This document shows, piece by piece, positions 27,328 through 35,576 of a stretch of DNA of 64,000 bases; the stretch's first letter is position 1, and the number at the start of each line of letters is the position of its first letter. Source of the stretch: Paraburkholderia youngii (GTDB lineage Bacteria > Pseudomonadota > Gammaproteobacteria > Burkholderiales > Burkholderiaceae); the NCBI RefSeq assembly GCF_013366925.1, contig NZ_JAALDK010000001.1:3589165-3653164 (forward strand), written 5' to 3'. The notes under the pieces were generated by a model. It had not been told where the DNA came from and made no database searches. It saw only the letters and a list, made by a program, of their open reading frames with translations. The translations under genes were made by a program, and so were the position numbers.

Positions 27328-27380
27328 AGATCACTCCTCCGCGTATTCCCTGGTGTCGTTTGGCACGGCTGCGGCCGTGC

Positions 27381-27410
27381 TTGACACGCTTTCGCGCCGG
27401 CGCCTATTAT
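27381..27410 (+). promoter_or_regulatory. Sigma-70 promoter upstream of pcaF
   Basis: A consensus -35 TTGACA (27381-27386) and a near-consensus -10 TATTAT (27405-27410) are separated by 18 bases. It lies in the 363-base gap between denD and pcaF, giving an untranslated leader of about 275 bases. The leader stays open in the thiolase frame from 27469, but the translated extension has no family resemblance, so it is treated as non-coding. Confidence 0.7.
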
Positions 27411-27422
27411 CGAGCCTGTTTT

Positions 27423-27458
27423 GTTCGATATATGACCTTGTGTTCGTATATAGAACAC
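27423..27458. promoter_or_regulatory. PcaR/IclR-type operator with two GTTCG boxes
   Basis: Just downstream of the -10 lie GTTCGATATATGAC (27423-27436) and GTTCGTATATAGAAC (27442-27456), 19 bases apart. The first resembles the GTTCGATAAT core recorded for Pseudomonas PcaR. The second is part of an inverted repeat GTGTTC-N7-GAACAC (27440-27458). Position over the transcription start suggests repression, or activation from a second site. The likely ligand protein is the IclR regulator encoded at 20692-21516. Confidence 0.6.
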
Positions 27459-27690
27459 GAGGGCGGGCATGGAAGACGCAAAAACCGTATCGGTCGTCAC
27501 TCCCAAGCCCATCGTTCACGATCCTGCGCTAAGCTGCTTTGACGTATCGGCCGCCACGCCGCTGCAGTTTTGCAGCTTCCCGCGCGCGGCCGTTGGCCCC
27601 CGGGCCGATGCCTCGGCGCAACGAACCGGCGTCATCGGTGCAAGGCCGGCCGCGGCGCAGCGCACGCAGCATCTCAACTGGAGACATCCC

Positions 27691-28893
27691 ATGACCGAAG
27701 CATTCCTGTGCGACGCGATTCGCACCCCCATTGGCCGCTATGCGGGTTCGCTGTCATCGGTGCGCGCCGACGACCTGGGCGCGGTGCCGCTCAAGGCGCT
27801 GATGGAGCGCAACAAGAACGTCGACTGGACCGCGATCGACGACGTGATCTACGGCTGCGCGAACCAGGCCGGTGACGACAACCGCAACGTCGCGCGCATG
27901 TCGCTGCTGCTCGCGGGTCTGCCGAAGGACGTGCCGGGCTCGACGGTCAACCGTCTGTGCGGCTCGGGCATGGATGCGATCGGCATCGCCGCGCGCGCGA
28001 TCAAGTCGGGCGAAGCCGCGCTGATGATCGCCGGCGGCGTCGAAAGCATGAGCCGCGCGCCGTTCGTGATGCCCAAGGCAACTAGCGCGTTCTCGCGTCA
28101 GAACGAGGTCTACGACACGACGATCGGCTGGCGTTTCGTGAACCCGCTGATGAAGAAGCTGTACGGCGTCGACTCGATGCCGGAAACCGGCGAAAACGTC
28201 GCGACCGACTACAACATCAGCCGCGCCGACCAGGACGCATTCGCGCTGCGCAGCCAGCAGAAGGCCGCGCGCGCGCAACGCGATGGCACGCTCGCGCAGG
28301 AAATCGTCGGCGTGACGATCGCGCAGAAGAAGGGCGATCCGATCACGGTCACGCAGGACGAGCATCCGCGCGAAACGAGCCTCGAAACGCTCGCGAAGCT
28401 GAAGGGCGTCGTGCGTCCTGATGGCACGGTCACGGCCGGTAACGCATCGGGCGTGAACGACGGCGCGGCCGCGTTGCTGCTCGCCAACGAAGAAACCTCG
28501 AAGCGCTTCGGCCTGACGCCGCGCGCCCGCGTGCTCGGCGTGGCGACGGCGGGCGTGGAGCCGCGCGTAATGGGCATCGGCCCTGCGCCGGCCACGCAGA
28601 AGCTGCTCGCGCGTCTGGGCATGAAGATCGACCAGTTCGACGTGATCGAACTGAACGAAGCGTTCGCCTCGCAAGGCATCGCCGTGCTGCGCGCGCTGGG
28701 CGTCGCCGACGACGATCCCCGCGTGAACCCGAACGGCGGCGCGATCGCGCTCGGCCACCCGCTCGGCATGAGCGGCGCGCGTCTGGTCACGACCGCGACG
28801 TATCAGCTGCAACGCACGCAGGGCCGCTTCGCGCTGTGCACGATGTGTATCGGCGTCGGCCAGGGTATTGCAATCGCGATCGAGCGCGTGTGA
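27691..28893 (+). CDS. pcaF: 3-oxoadipyl-CoA thiolase
   Basis: A 400-residue thiolase that cleaves 3-oxoadipyl-CoA to succinyl-CoA and acetyl-CoA, the last step of the beta-ketoadipate pathway. The nucleophile is in NRLCGSGMDAI, and the other catalytic residues are in GGAIALGHPLGMSG and CTMCIGVGQG. The N-terminus MTEAFLCDAIRTPIGRYAG is the PcaF/PaaJ type. GGAG precedes the ATG at 27691. No pcaI/pcaJ is nearby, so the rest of the pathway must lie elsewhere. A general acetyl-CoA acetyltransferase is less likely. Confidence 0.88.
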   Translation: MTEAFLCDAIRTPIGRYAGSLSSVRADDLGAVPLKALMERNKNVDWTAIDDVIYGCANQAGDDNRNVARMSLLLAGLPKDVPGSTVNRLCGSGMDAIGIAARAIKSGEAALMIAGGVESMSRAPFVMPKATSAFSRQNEVYDTTIGWRFVNPLMKKLYGVDSMPETGENVATDYNISRADQDAFALRSQQKAARAQRDGTLAQEIVGVTIAQKKGDPITVTQDEHPRETSLETLAKLKGVVRPDGTVTAGNASGVNDGAAALLLANEETSKRFGLTPRARVLGVATAGVEPRVMGIGPAPATQKLLARLGMKIDQFDVIELNEAFASQGIAVLRALGVADDDPRVNPNGGAIALGHPLGMSGARLVTTATYQLQRTQGRFALCTMCIGVGQGIAIAIERV

Positions 28894-28943
28894 TGCACGT
28901 GTAACGCGACGAACATCGCAAGCGGTTTGCGACCGTTCATGTA

Positions 28944-28980
28944 ACAGCCCCATCGTTCCTGCGATGGGGCTGTTTGCTTT
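28944..28980 (+). terminator. Strong intrinsic terminator after pcaF
   Basis: A perfect 12-bp stem (ACAGCCCCATCG with its complement), a six-base loop and a following TTGCTTTT tract lie 51 bases after the pcaF stop. Confidence 0.9.
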
Positions 28981-29148
28981 TGCGCGCGGCCTCGCGCGTA
29001 CAATCGTTCGCGTCGTATCGTTTGCAGTAGTTGTCCTGAGGATGTGGAGTTCATGGCGGCGGGCACGAACACTGCGTAGCGCGAAGTCATACGCGGCGCT
29101 CATCATGACCGTCACGCCGGATCGAAACCCCTGTCGAGGAGAACGCGA

Positions 29149-29727
29149 ATGAAGACAACGACGATAGGCGCAGCGTTGATGCTGGCGGCCGCGGCCACAC
29201 CCCAGCCGGCGCGCGCGCAGAACGACATGGCGAGCGCGGCCCAGGCGGTGCTCAGCGCGGCGCAGCCGGTGCATATGACGGCCGAGATCGTCGGCATCGA
29301 TGCGGGCAACCGCTCGCTGACGCTGAAGGGCTCGGGCGGCAACGTCGCGATCGTGCTCGTCAGTCAGCAGGTCGCTGGTTTCGATCAACTGAAGATCGGC
29401 GATCGCGTCGACGTGCTCTACAAGAATGCGCTGCTCACGAAGGCGGAAAAGGTCAGCGGCGCGGGCAAGGGGATTCGCGAGCGGGCCGACAAGCAGAGCT
29501 ATGCGCCGGCCTCAGGCGGTTACGAAGCGGCGCGCCAGACCGAGGTGCTCGCGACCGTACTGAAGATCGATCATAAACAGCGCCTCGTGACGCTGCGCGG
29601 CGCCTATCAGACACAGACGTTCGAGGCCGCGCCCAACGTCGACCTGAGCGACGTGAAGGTCGGCGATACCTTGCATGCGGTGTTCGTGTCGGCCGCCGCC
29701 GTGCAGGTGACGCCAGTGGGCCAGTGA
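29149..29727 (+). CDS. Exported protein with duplicated small beta domain, unknown function
   Basis: A 192-residue protein with a signal peptide ending at about ARAQ-N. The mature part contains two similar segments of about 50 residues: one beginning AEIVGIDAGNRSLTLKG and one beginning ATVLKIDHKQRLVTLRG, each ending with a KIGDRVDVLY or KVGDTLHAVF strand. The pattern suggests two small beta-barrel-like domains. I do not recognise a named family with certainty. It is preceded by a 255-base gap containing the pcaF terminator and stands alone. Periplasmic location is likely. Confidence 0.75.
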   Translation: MKTTTIGAALMLAAAATPQPARAQNDMASAAQAVLSAAQPVHMTAEIVGIDAGNRSLTLKGSGGNVAIVLVSQQVAGFDQLKIGDRVDVLYKNALLTKAEKVSGAGKGIRERADKQSYAPASGGYEAARQTEVLATVLKIDHKQRLVTLRGAYQTQTFEAAPNVDLSDVKVGDTLHAVFVSAAAVQVTPVGQ

Positions 29728-29954
29728 GCGGCCGGGATCGCGGCCAATTCCAGCCGCCGGGAATGTTTCTCAAACTATGTCGAAAAATGTCGCGCCGCCC
29801 GACGAACGCCCGCAAAGCCTTGCCTGCCGGGCCTGAGTCGCGGTGAAACAGCGCGACATATCTTCCGTGATGATTTCCACGGTGTGTCCTTCTATAGTCC
29901 GTTCGTCGCCACGCGGCAATGACGCAAGTGGCCCGAATCCAGCAAGGACATACC

Positions 29955-30947
29955 GTGAAAAATCGTTTATTCGCAGGTTCCGACAAGGTCTGCGCCAGCA
30001 TCGCGCGAGGCGTGCTGCGCAAGGCGGTGTTCGGCGCGGCCGCCGCCGTGTTCACGCTTGGCAGCGCATCGGCGTTCGCGTGGTCGGGTCATGGCACCGC
30101 GTACACGTCGCGCGGCGTCTATAACGGCGCGCACTACGGCTCGTGCGGCGGCGGTAGCTGTTCGCATGCGGGTAGCGTGGCTGGCCCCTATGGCGGCTTC
30201 GCGAGCAACACCGGCACGGTAACGCGCACGGCGCCCGGCCAGTTCTCGAACTCGGGTACCGCAACGGGCCGCTACGGCAACACGGTGCAGCACTCGGGCG
30301 ACACCAACTGCGCAGGCGGTACCTGCTCGCATACCGGCACGATGACTGGCCCCGACGACAAAACGGCGACGACGTCCGGCGACGTGACGCGCACCGCGCC
30401 GGGCCAGTATTCGTCGTCGGGCTCGATCACCGGGTCGAACGGCAATACGGTCAATCATTCGGCGTCGGCCAATTGCGCGGGTTCGACCTGCGCGCGCTCG
30501 GGCACGGTGACGGGGCCGGACAACAACAGCGTCTATCACTCGGGCACCGCGACGCGGGTCGCGCCCGGCGTCGTGACGACATCGACGAGCGTGACCGGCA
30601 CGCAGGGTCACACGGTGACGTCGGGCGGTACGGTGGTCACAGGCGGCGTGGTGGTCGCAGGTGGGACCACGACGACGACCGGCACGACCGTGGTCGTCGC
30701 GCCGAAGCCGGTGGTGGTCGCGCCGCCGCCTCCGCCGGTCGTCGTGCCGCCGCCGGTCGTGTACGTACCGCCGAAGCCCGTCGTGGTGACGCCGCCGCCG
30801 GCCTATGTTCCGCCGGCCCCGGTGGTGTACGTGCCGCCGCCGGCCGTCTACGTCGCGCCGCGTCCCGTGTACGTCGCGCCGCGGCCTGCGGTGTGGGTGC
30901 CGGGCCATTGGGTCGGGCGCGTATGGGTGCCGGCGCATTGGGCTTGA
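29955..30947 (+). CDS. Exported repeat protein with Pro/Val-rich tail
   Basis: A 330-residue exported protein. The start is a GTG with AAGGA six bases upstream; the signal sequence ends near SASAFA. Residues 64-228 are three tandem repeats of exactly 55 residues, each opening with a C-x4-C pair and containing GNTV-like and APG motifs, rich in Ser, Thr and Gly. Residues 229-250 are Thr/Gly/Val-rich, then about 70 residues are Pro/Val repeats (PVVVAPPPPP, YVPP, YVAPRP), and the protein ends in WVPGHWVGRVWVPAHWA, which resembles the YXWGXW-type C-terminal motif. A surface or envelope structural role is plausible but unproven. Confidence 0.8.
   Translation: MKNRLFAGSDKVCASIARGVLRKAVFGAAAAVFTLGSASAFAWSGHGTAYTSRGVYNGAHYGSCGGGSCSHAGSVAGPYGGFASNTGTVTRTAPGQFSNSGTATGRYGNTVQHSGDTNCAGGTCSHTGTMTGPDDKTATTSGDVTRTAPGQYSSSGSITGSNGNTVNHSASANCAGSTCARSGTVTGPDNNSVYHSGTATRVAPGVVTTSTSVTGTQGHTVTSGGTVVTGGVVVAGGTTTTTGTTVVVAPKPVVVAPPPPPVVVPPPVVYVPPKPVVVTPPPAYVPPAPVVYVPPPAVYVAPRPVYVAPRPAVWVPGHWVGRVWVPAHWA
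30144..30638 (+). repeat. Three tandem 165-bp coding repeats
   Basis: Units at 30144-30308, 30309-30473 and 30474-30638 each encode 55 residues with no insertion or deletion between them. Each begins with a TGC cysteine codon and carries a second cysteine five residues later. The third unit is the most diverged. Confidence 0.85.
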
Positions 30948-30949
30948 CG

Positions 30950-31243
30950 ATGGGCGCGCTCCGCATAACGGCTGCCCTTGCGACGACCGTCGTGGCGACG
31001 TTGTTGGCAATCCACGCAGTCATCGACACCAGCGACGCCAACGACGACCGTCGCGCGAATCCCGCCGCCCGCGTGACGAGAGACTGTTCCGCGCGCTACG
31101 CCGCGTTGCTCGATCTGGCCGAACTCGCGCGGCGTGACGGCAAATCGTCCGAGGTGGTCGTGCGTGGATTGAGACAGCAGAACGGCGCGATGAGCGAGTG
31201 CCTACCCGCAGGCTGGGTCAGGCCTGCACCGCGATTACATTGA
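30950..31243 (+). CDS. Small exported or membrane-anchored protein, unknown
   Basis: A 97-residue protein starting [20 protein letters not shown], a signal or anchor sequence, followed by a mature part with two cysteines (TRDCSARY and MSECLPAG) and a predicted helix between them. It starts three bases after the repeat-protein stop; a start at 30923 inside that gene would add nine residues. It is probably co-expressed with the repeat protein. The 3' end overlaps the convergent acetyltransferase gene by nine bases. Function unknown. Confidence 0.6.
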   Translation: MGALRITAALATTVVATLLAIHAVIDTSDANDDRRANPAARVTRDCSARYAALLDLAELARRDGKSSEVVVRGLRQQNGAMSECLPAGWVRPAPRLH

Positions 31244-31756
31244 ACGCGGCCGCGTCAGATTGCATTCCAGAAAAATCGCGCCGGGGATCGGATTGAATAC
31301 GTAAGCGTCGATCGGCTCGAAACCCAGCGATGCATAGAGCCCGAGTGCCGCTTGCATAGTGGGCAGCGTGTCGAGACGCATGCGGCTATAGCCCGCTTCT
31401 TTCGCGGCCGCCAGGATACGCGTGGCGAGTTGCCGCCCCACATGCAGACCGCGTCCCGCCGGACGCACATACAGGCGCTTCATTTCGCAGATCGTGTCGT
31501 CGATCGGACGCATCGCGACACAGCCGACGATATCGTCAGGATCGTCGCCCGTGCCGTCGCTCGCGAGCAGCACGCGGCCGCGTGGCGCTGCGAATTTGCC
31601 CGGCAGACTGGCGAGTTCGTCGTCGAATTGCTGAAAGCAGAGATCGAAGCCGAGACTCTCCGCGTACTCGCGAAAGACGGTCCGTACAGCCTCGATCTGC
31701 TCGGGGAAGCGGGCAGTATGCAGATGGATCATGCGATGGGTCGGGTCATTGAACAT
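31235..31756 (-). CDS. GNAT-family N-acetyltransferase
   Basis: About 173 residues with the GNAT core: [20 protein letters not shown] covers motif A (acetyl-CoA pyrophosphate loop R/Q-x2-G-x-G/A), followed by helix [11 protein letters not shown] and [20 protein letters not shown] (motif B). The ATG at 31756 lies 11 bases inside the histidine kinase gene; an ATG at 31732 is an alternative, and further upstream extension is antisense-like and rejected. Coupling to the kinase gene suggests joint expression. Substrate unknown. Confidence 0.82.
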   Translation of the reverse strand: MFNDPTHRMIHLHTARFPEQIEAVRTVFREYAESLGFDLCFQQFDDELASLPGKFAAPRGRVLLASDGTGDDPDDIVGCVAMRPIDDTICEMKRLYVRPAGRGLHVGRQLATRILAAAKEAGYSRMRLDTLPTMQAALGLYASLGFEPIDAYVFNPIPGAIFLECNLTRPRSM

Positions 31757-32954
31757 GCAGCGGAAATCGGATCTCGAAGGTGGTCCCCACGCCCTCGCGC
31801 GACGCAAACTCGATCTGTCCATCGAGCACGCGGCATAGCTCCTTGACGATCGCGAGCCCGAGACCCGCGCCCGGGATTTCTTCGCCGGCCGCGCGCTCGA
31901 ACTCGTCGAAAACGCGCTCGGCATCGGCGGGCGCAATGCCGACGCCGGTGTCGGACACGCGAATCGTCCAGTGTTCGGGGCCATGCATCGCGAAGCGGAA
32001 TTCGACTTGTCCCGACTTCGTGTACTTGATCGCGTTGGACAACAGATTGACCGCGATCTGCTTGAGCTTCAGCCGATTCGACGTGACGACCGGCAGCGCC
32101 GCGTCGAACTCGCTGCGCAGCGAGAGTCCTTTCGCGTCGATCGACGGCTGTGTGGAAGCGATGAGTTCGTCGAATAGTTCACGCAAATCGACGTCTTCGA
32201 ACACGAGTGTCGCCGTGTCGCCGAGTATGACCGAGTACTCGACCATCTGGTCGACCAGTTGCTTCATGTCGGCGGCCTGACGGTTCGCGAGTGTCAGCGC
32301 GGCATCGGCTTGCGACGGCGCTCGCTCGATCAGTTGCAGCGCGACCGAAAACGCGTTGAGGAAATTGCGCAGATCGTGCGCAACGCTGCGCGTAATCTGC
32401 ATGCGTGAATCATACAGATCGCCGACCAGCCGTTGCTTGAGCGTCAATTCGGCATTCGCGCGTTCGAGCCGGCTTGTGTATTCGTCGATCTTGCGATCGC
32501 GCTCGCCGACCACTTCCTTGATCGACGCATACCTGACCACGCTGAACGCTTCGGCGAGCAGATGCCGCGCGCGGCTCTCGTGACGGCGCGAGCACGTCCG
32601 GTCGCGTTCGACGAATTCTTCGAGCGCTTCGACGAGCACCTGCTGAAAGAGGTCCAGTTCGCGCACCAGTTCTTCGATCCGGTAGCCTTGCTGCAAACGG
32701 ACATTGCCGTGCTTCTTCGCGTCGCGCTCGATCGATGTTTCGGCGCGTTCGAGATCTTCCGCATCGAGCGCCATGCACAGCTGGTCGAGGATTTCCGGCA
32801 AATGGTCGGCCAGCTGTTGATACGTGAGCTTGTCCGCTTCGACGAGATCGGCGTCGATGGCGACGGCATCCATCCATTGACGCGTCAGACGGCCCCGTTC
32901 CGCACGGATGAAGTTGGCGAAATTGCGCAGCGGGCTCACGCGTCTGTCGGTCAT
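31746..32954 (-). CDS. Soluble sensor histidine kinase with RsbRD-like N-terminal domain
   Basis: A 402-residue kinase with no membrane helix. Residues 10-140 resemble the RsbRD/RsbT co-antagonist N-terminal sensor domain (helical, globin-like). A coiled stretch (150-180) leads to the HisKA box with H193 in [12 protein letters not shown]. The ATP-binding domain shows [19 protein letters not shown] and [12 protein letters not shown]. The ATG at 32954 begins [20 protein letters not shown]; an in-frame extension upstream is non-conserved. A divergent single-domain response regulator 216 bases away is the probable partner. Confidence 0.86.
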   Translation of the reverse strand: MTDRRVSPLRNFANFIRAERGRLTRQWMDAVAIDADLVEADKLTYQQLADHLPEILDQLCMALDAEDLERAETSIERDAKKHGNVRLQQGYRIEELVRELDLFQQVLVEALEEFVERDRTCSRRHESRARHLLAEAFSVVRYASIKEVVGERDRKIDEYTSRLERANAELTLKQRLVGDLYDSRMQITRSVAHDLRNFLNAFSVALQLIERAPSQADAALTLANRQAADMKQLVDQMVEYSVILGDTATLVFEDVDLRELFDELIASTQPSIDAKGLSLRSEFDAALPVVTSNRLKLKQIAVNLLSNAIKYTKSGQVEFRFAMHGPEHWTIRVSDTGVGIAPADAERVFDEFERAAGEEIPGAGLGLAIVKELCRVLDGQIEFASREGVGTTFEIRFPLHVQ

Positions 32955-33170
32955 GATGGATACCGGAATGGAGTTTCTACAACATACAAACACGCGAACA
33001 GTTCCGAACGCCTCGATTTGGCGCGGGCAGCGCAGGCCTATTTGCGCCGGCAATCGGCCAGGCATCCGATGCGCGCCCGCAACCCGGGTCATTATCCGCG
33101 CAATTGCCGCGTGTGGAACACCTCTTGCGAGACTCTCATCAGACAAAGAAGCAAGTTTCGTCAGCAAACC

Positions 33171-33533
33171 ATGATGTATTCGATATTGCTGGTGGACGAC
33201 GAACCGGAAATTCTAGCCGCATGGCGGCTGATTCTGGAAAGCGAAGGGTATGAGGTGAGTTGCGCGAGCAACGGCGCCGAAGCGCTCGCCTGCGTCGTCG
33301 CTCACGTTCCCGACCTGATCGTTACGGACTGGATGATGCCGATCATGGACGGCGCGGAGTTGTGCCGCCGTTTGAAATCGATGCCGCTATCCGTCAACGT
33401 ACCGATTCTGGTCCATACCGCGGTGCCGCCGTCGGACAGCGAAGCGCAGTACTGCAGCGCATGTTTGCTGAAGCCGATCGGGGCGGATCTCTTTCTGACC
33501 ACGATCGCGCAACTCTGCGCGCCACGGTGTTGA
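33171..33533 (+). CDS. Single-domain response regulator
   Basis: A 120-residue receiver domain without an output domain. The phosphoacceptor D53 is in LIVTDWMMPIMDG, with the acidic pair in VDDEPE at 9-13, T83 and K101 in CLLKP. The gene uses the ATG at 33171 and is divergent from the histidine kinase. It may act by protein contact in a phosphorelay or in stress-sigma control, as CheY-like proteins do. Direct effect on transcription is not expected. Confidence 0.88.
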   Translation: MMYSILLVDDEPEILAAWRLILESEGYEVSCASNGAEALACVVAHVPDLIVTDWMMPIMDGAELCRRLKSMPLSVNVPILVHTAVPPSDSEAQYCSACLLKPIGADLFLTTIAQLCAPRC

Positions 33534-33572
33534 TACGGCACGATTCGCCGCGATTGCCGTGGTGTGAGCAAG

Positions 33573-34499
33573 TCAAGCGCGTGCCACGTCGTCGTTCAGC
33601 ACATCGGTTGAGTCGGCCTTCAGGAAATCGACGAACGCGCGCAGCGGCGCGGGCACATGACGATGGCCCGGATAGTACAGGAAGGGCCCTGAAAACCGCT
33701 GCCACCACGGTTCGAGAATCGCTTCGAGCGCGCCGCTGTCCAGATGCGGGCGCAGCATGTCTTCGAACAGGTGAATGATCCCGAGACCCGCGACCGCGCC
33801 GCTGACCGCGAGGTCGATCGCGGCGCCAGGCCGCACCAGCAGCGGTCCGGTCGGATTCAATTGCAGCAGCTCGCCATCGCGCTCGAAGTACCAGGTCGGC
33901 ATCGCTCCGCTCGCGAACTGGCCGCGCAGACAGGCATGCGCGAGCAGTTCGCTGGGATGCTCCGGACGGCCGTTCGCGTCGAGATACGCAGGCGACGCGG
34001 CGGTCGCGAAGCGCTGCACGCGTGCGCCGATCGGCACCGCGATCATGTCCTGCTCGAGGCGCTCGTCGTAGCGAATGCCCGCATCGCAACCGATCGACAG
34101 CACATCGACGAAACCATCCTCCACGACGACCTCGACGCGAATGTCCGGGTACTGCTTCAAAAAGCGCGCGAGCACGTCGGGCAGCACGATGCGCGCGACG
34201 CTCGACGGCACATTGAGCTTCAGCGTGCCGGTCGGCTTGTCGCGAAAGCCGTTCAGCACATCGAGCGCCGCTTCCATTTCGCCGAACAGCGGCGTCAGCT
34301 TCTCGATCAGACGCAGCCCGGCTTCGGTCGGCGCGACGCTGCGCGTGGTGCGGTTCAACAGGCGCAGCCCGAGTTTCGTTTCAAGACGCCGCACCGCGAC
34401 GCTCAGACTCGACGCCGACACGCCGCTCACGCGCGCCGCGTCGCGAAAGCCGCCCGCGCGGCAAACCGACACGAAGGCGGCCAGATCATTCAGTTCCAT
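33573..34499 (-). CDS. LysR-family regulator of pdxI
   Basis: A 308-residue LysR protein: helix-turn-helix in FRDAARVSGVSASSLSVAVR with RLETKLGLRLLNRTTRSVAP, then an effector domain with KLNVPSSVARIVLPDVLARF. It belongs to the large CrgA/DsdC-like group that senses redox or aromatic compounds. It faces pdxI across 107 bases containing an inverted repeat (34509-34528) and probably regulates it. Confidence 0.87.
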   Translation of the reverse strand: MELNDLAAFVSVCRAGGFRDAARVSGVSASSLSVAVRRLETKLGLRLLNRTTRSVAPTEAGLRLIEKLTPLFGEMEAALDVLNGFRDKPTGTLKLNVPSSVARIVLPDVLARFLKQYPDIRVEVVVEDGFVDVLSIGCDAGIRYDERLEQDMIAVPIGARVQRFATAASPAYLDANGRPEHPSELLAHACLRGQFASGAMPTWYFERDGELLQLNPTGPLLVRPGAAIDLAVSGAVAGLGIIHLFEDMLRPHLDSGALEAILEPWWQRFSGPFLYYPGHRHVPAPLRAFVDFLKADSTDVLNDDVARA

Positions 34500-34508
34500 G
34501 ACGATTGA

Positions 34509-34528
34509 TTGTGCAGAATTTTGAACAA
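34509..34528. promoter_or_regulatory. Inverted repeat, candidate LysR operator for pdxI
   Basis: TTGTGCA and TGAACAA flank a six-base A/T-rich spacer; one mismatch in seven pairs. It begins nine bases upstream of the LysR start codon and about 80 bases before pdxI, as expected for an autoregulatory LysR site. Confidence 0.5.
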
Positions 34529-34606
34529 CCCGTACAAGTTAGACCCGTTTATTCAACAACGCAATTCCGGCGATACTGCCGCTCATCACTTCACAAGGAG
34601 ATCGTG

Positions 34607-35482
34607 ATGCCGAACTTCAGCTCCATCGACACTTTCGTGCTAGCCGGCCGTGCGGTGCGGCGCATGGGCTACGGCGCGATGCAGCTGGCCGGCCCCGGCG
34701 TATTCGGGCCGCCGAAAGACCGCGACGCAGCGCTCGCGGTGCTGCGCGAGGCGGTCGCGTCGGGCGTCGACCACATCGATACCAGCGATTTTTACGGGCC
34801 GCACGTGACCAACCAGGTGATCCGCGAGGCGCTGCACCCGTACCCGCGCGATCTGACGATCGTCACGAAGGTCGGCGCGGTGCGCGACAGCGCCGGCGCC
34901 TGGCTGCCGGCGCAGGAGCCCGCCGATCTCGAGCGCGCGGTGCACGACAATCTTCGCAACCTCGGGCTCGATGCGCTCGACGTGGTCAACATGCGCGTGA
35001 TGGGCAACGTGCACGAGCCGAGCGAGGGCTCGATCGAAAAGCAGGTCACGGCGCTCGCCGAACTGCGGCAGCGCGGGCTCGTGCGTCATATCGGCCTGAG
35101 CAACGTGACGGCCGCGCAGATTGCCGAAGCGCAGCGCATCACGAAGGTCGTGTGCGTCCAGAACCATTACAACCTCGTGCATCGCGACGACGATGCATTG
35201 ATCGATGCGCTCGCGGAGCAGGGCATTGCCTACGTGCCGTTTTTTCCGCTGGGTGGCTTTACGCCGATTCAATCGTCGGAGCTGTCGGAGCTTGCGCGCA
35301 AGCTCGAGGCGACACCGATGCAGGTCGCGCTTGCCTGGCTATTGCATCGGGCGCCTAACATTCTGCTGATTCCGGGCACGTCTTCGGTGGCACATCTGCG
35401 CGAAAACCTGCAGTCGGCGAAGTTGAAGCTCAGCGACGAAGTGCTCGATCAACTGGATGCGATCGGCGCTGAAAAGGGCTGA
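34607..35482 (+). CDS. pdxI: Pyridoxal reductase (aldo-keto reductase, YdbC type)
   Basis: A 291-residue aldo-keto reductase closely resembling E. coli YdbC/PdxI along its whole length (RMGYGAMQLAGPGVFGPPKD, HIDTSDFYGPHVTNQVIREA, YVPFFPLGGFTPIQSS). PdxI reduces pyridoxal to pyridoxine with NADPH. The Asp, Tyr and Lys of the catalytic set are present; the usual active-site His is replaced by Asn in DVVNMR, as in YdbC. AAGGAG lies six bases before the ATG at 34607. It is divergent from a LysR gene. Confidence 0.85.
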   Translation: MPNFSSIDTFVLAGRAVRRMGYGAMQLAGPGVFGPPKDRDAALAVLREAVASGVDHIDTSDFYGPHVTNQVIREALHPYPRDLTIVTKVGAVRDSAGAWLPAQEPADLERAVHDNLRNLGLDALDVVNMRVMGNVHEPSEGSIEKQVTALAELRQRGLVRHIGLSNVTAAQIAEAQRITKVVCVQNHYNLVHRDDDALIDALAEQGIAYVPFFPLGGFTPIQSSELSELARKLEATPMQVALAWLLHRAPNILLIPGTSSVAHLRENLQSAKLKLSDEVLDQLDAIGAEKG

Positions 35483-35514
35483 AGGTCGGCTTTGCACCAT
35501 GCGTCGTTTGCAAC

Positions 35515-35545
35515 GGGCGACGGCGGTCCGGATCTGCCGTCGCCC
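35515..35545. terminator. Hairpin between convergent pdxI and LysR genes
   Basis: A perfect 10-bp stem, GGGCGACGGC with GCCGTCGCCC, and an 11-base loop, placed midway between two converging genes. There is no T-tract on either side, so it may be a bidirectional or assisted terminator. Confidence 0.45.
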
Positions 35546-35576
35546 GCCCGAATCGCGTTGACGGCACGGCGGCGCT

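Noticed and set aside
27469..27690. In-frame 74-codon extension upstream of pcaF
   Set aside because: PcaF proteins begin at MTEAFLCDAIRTPIG; the extension has no resemblance and the ATG at 27691 has its own ribosome site.
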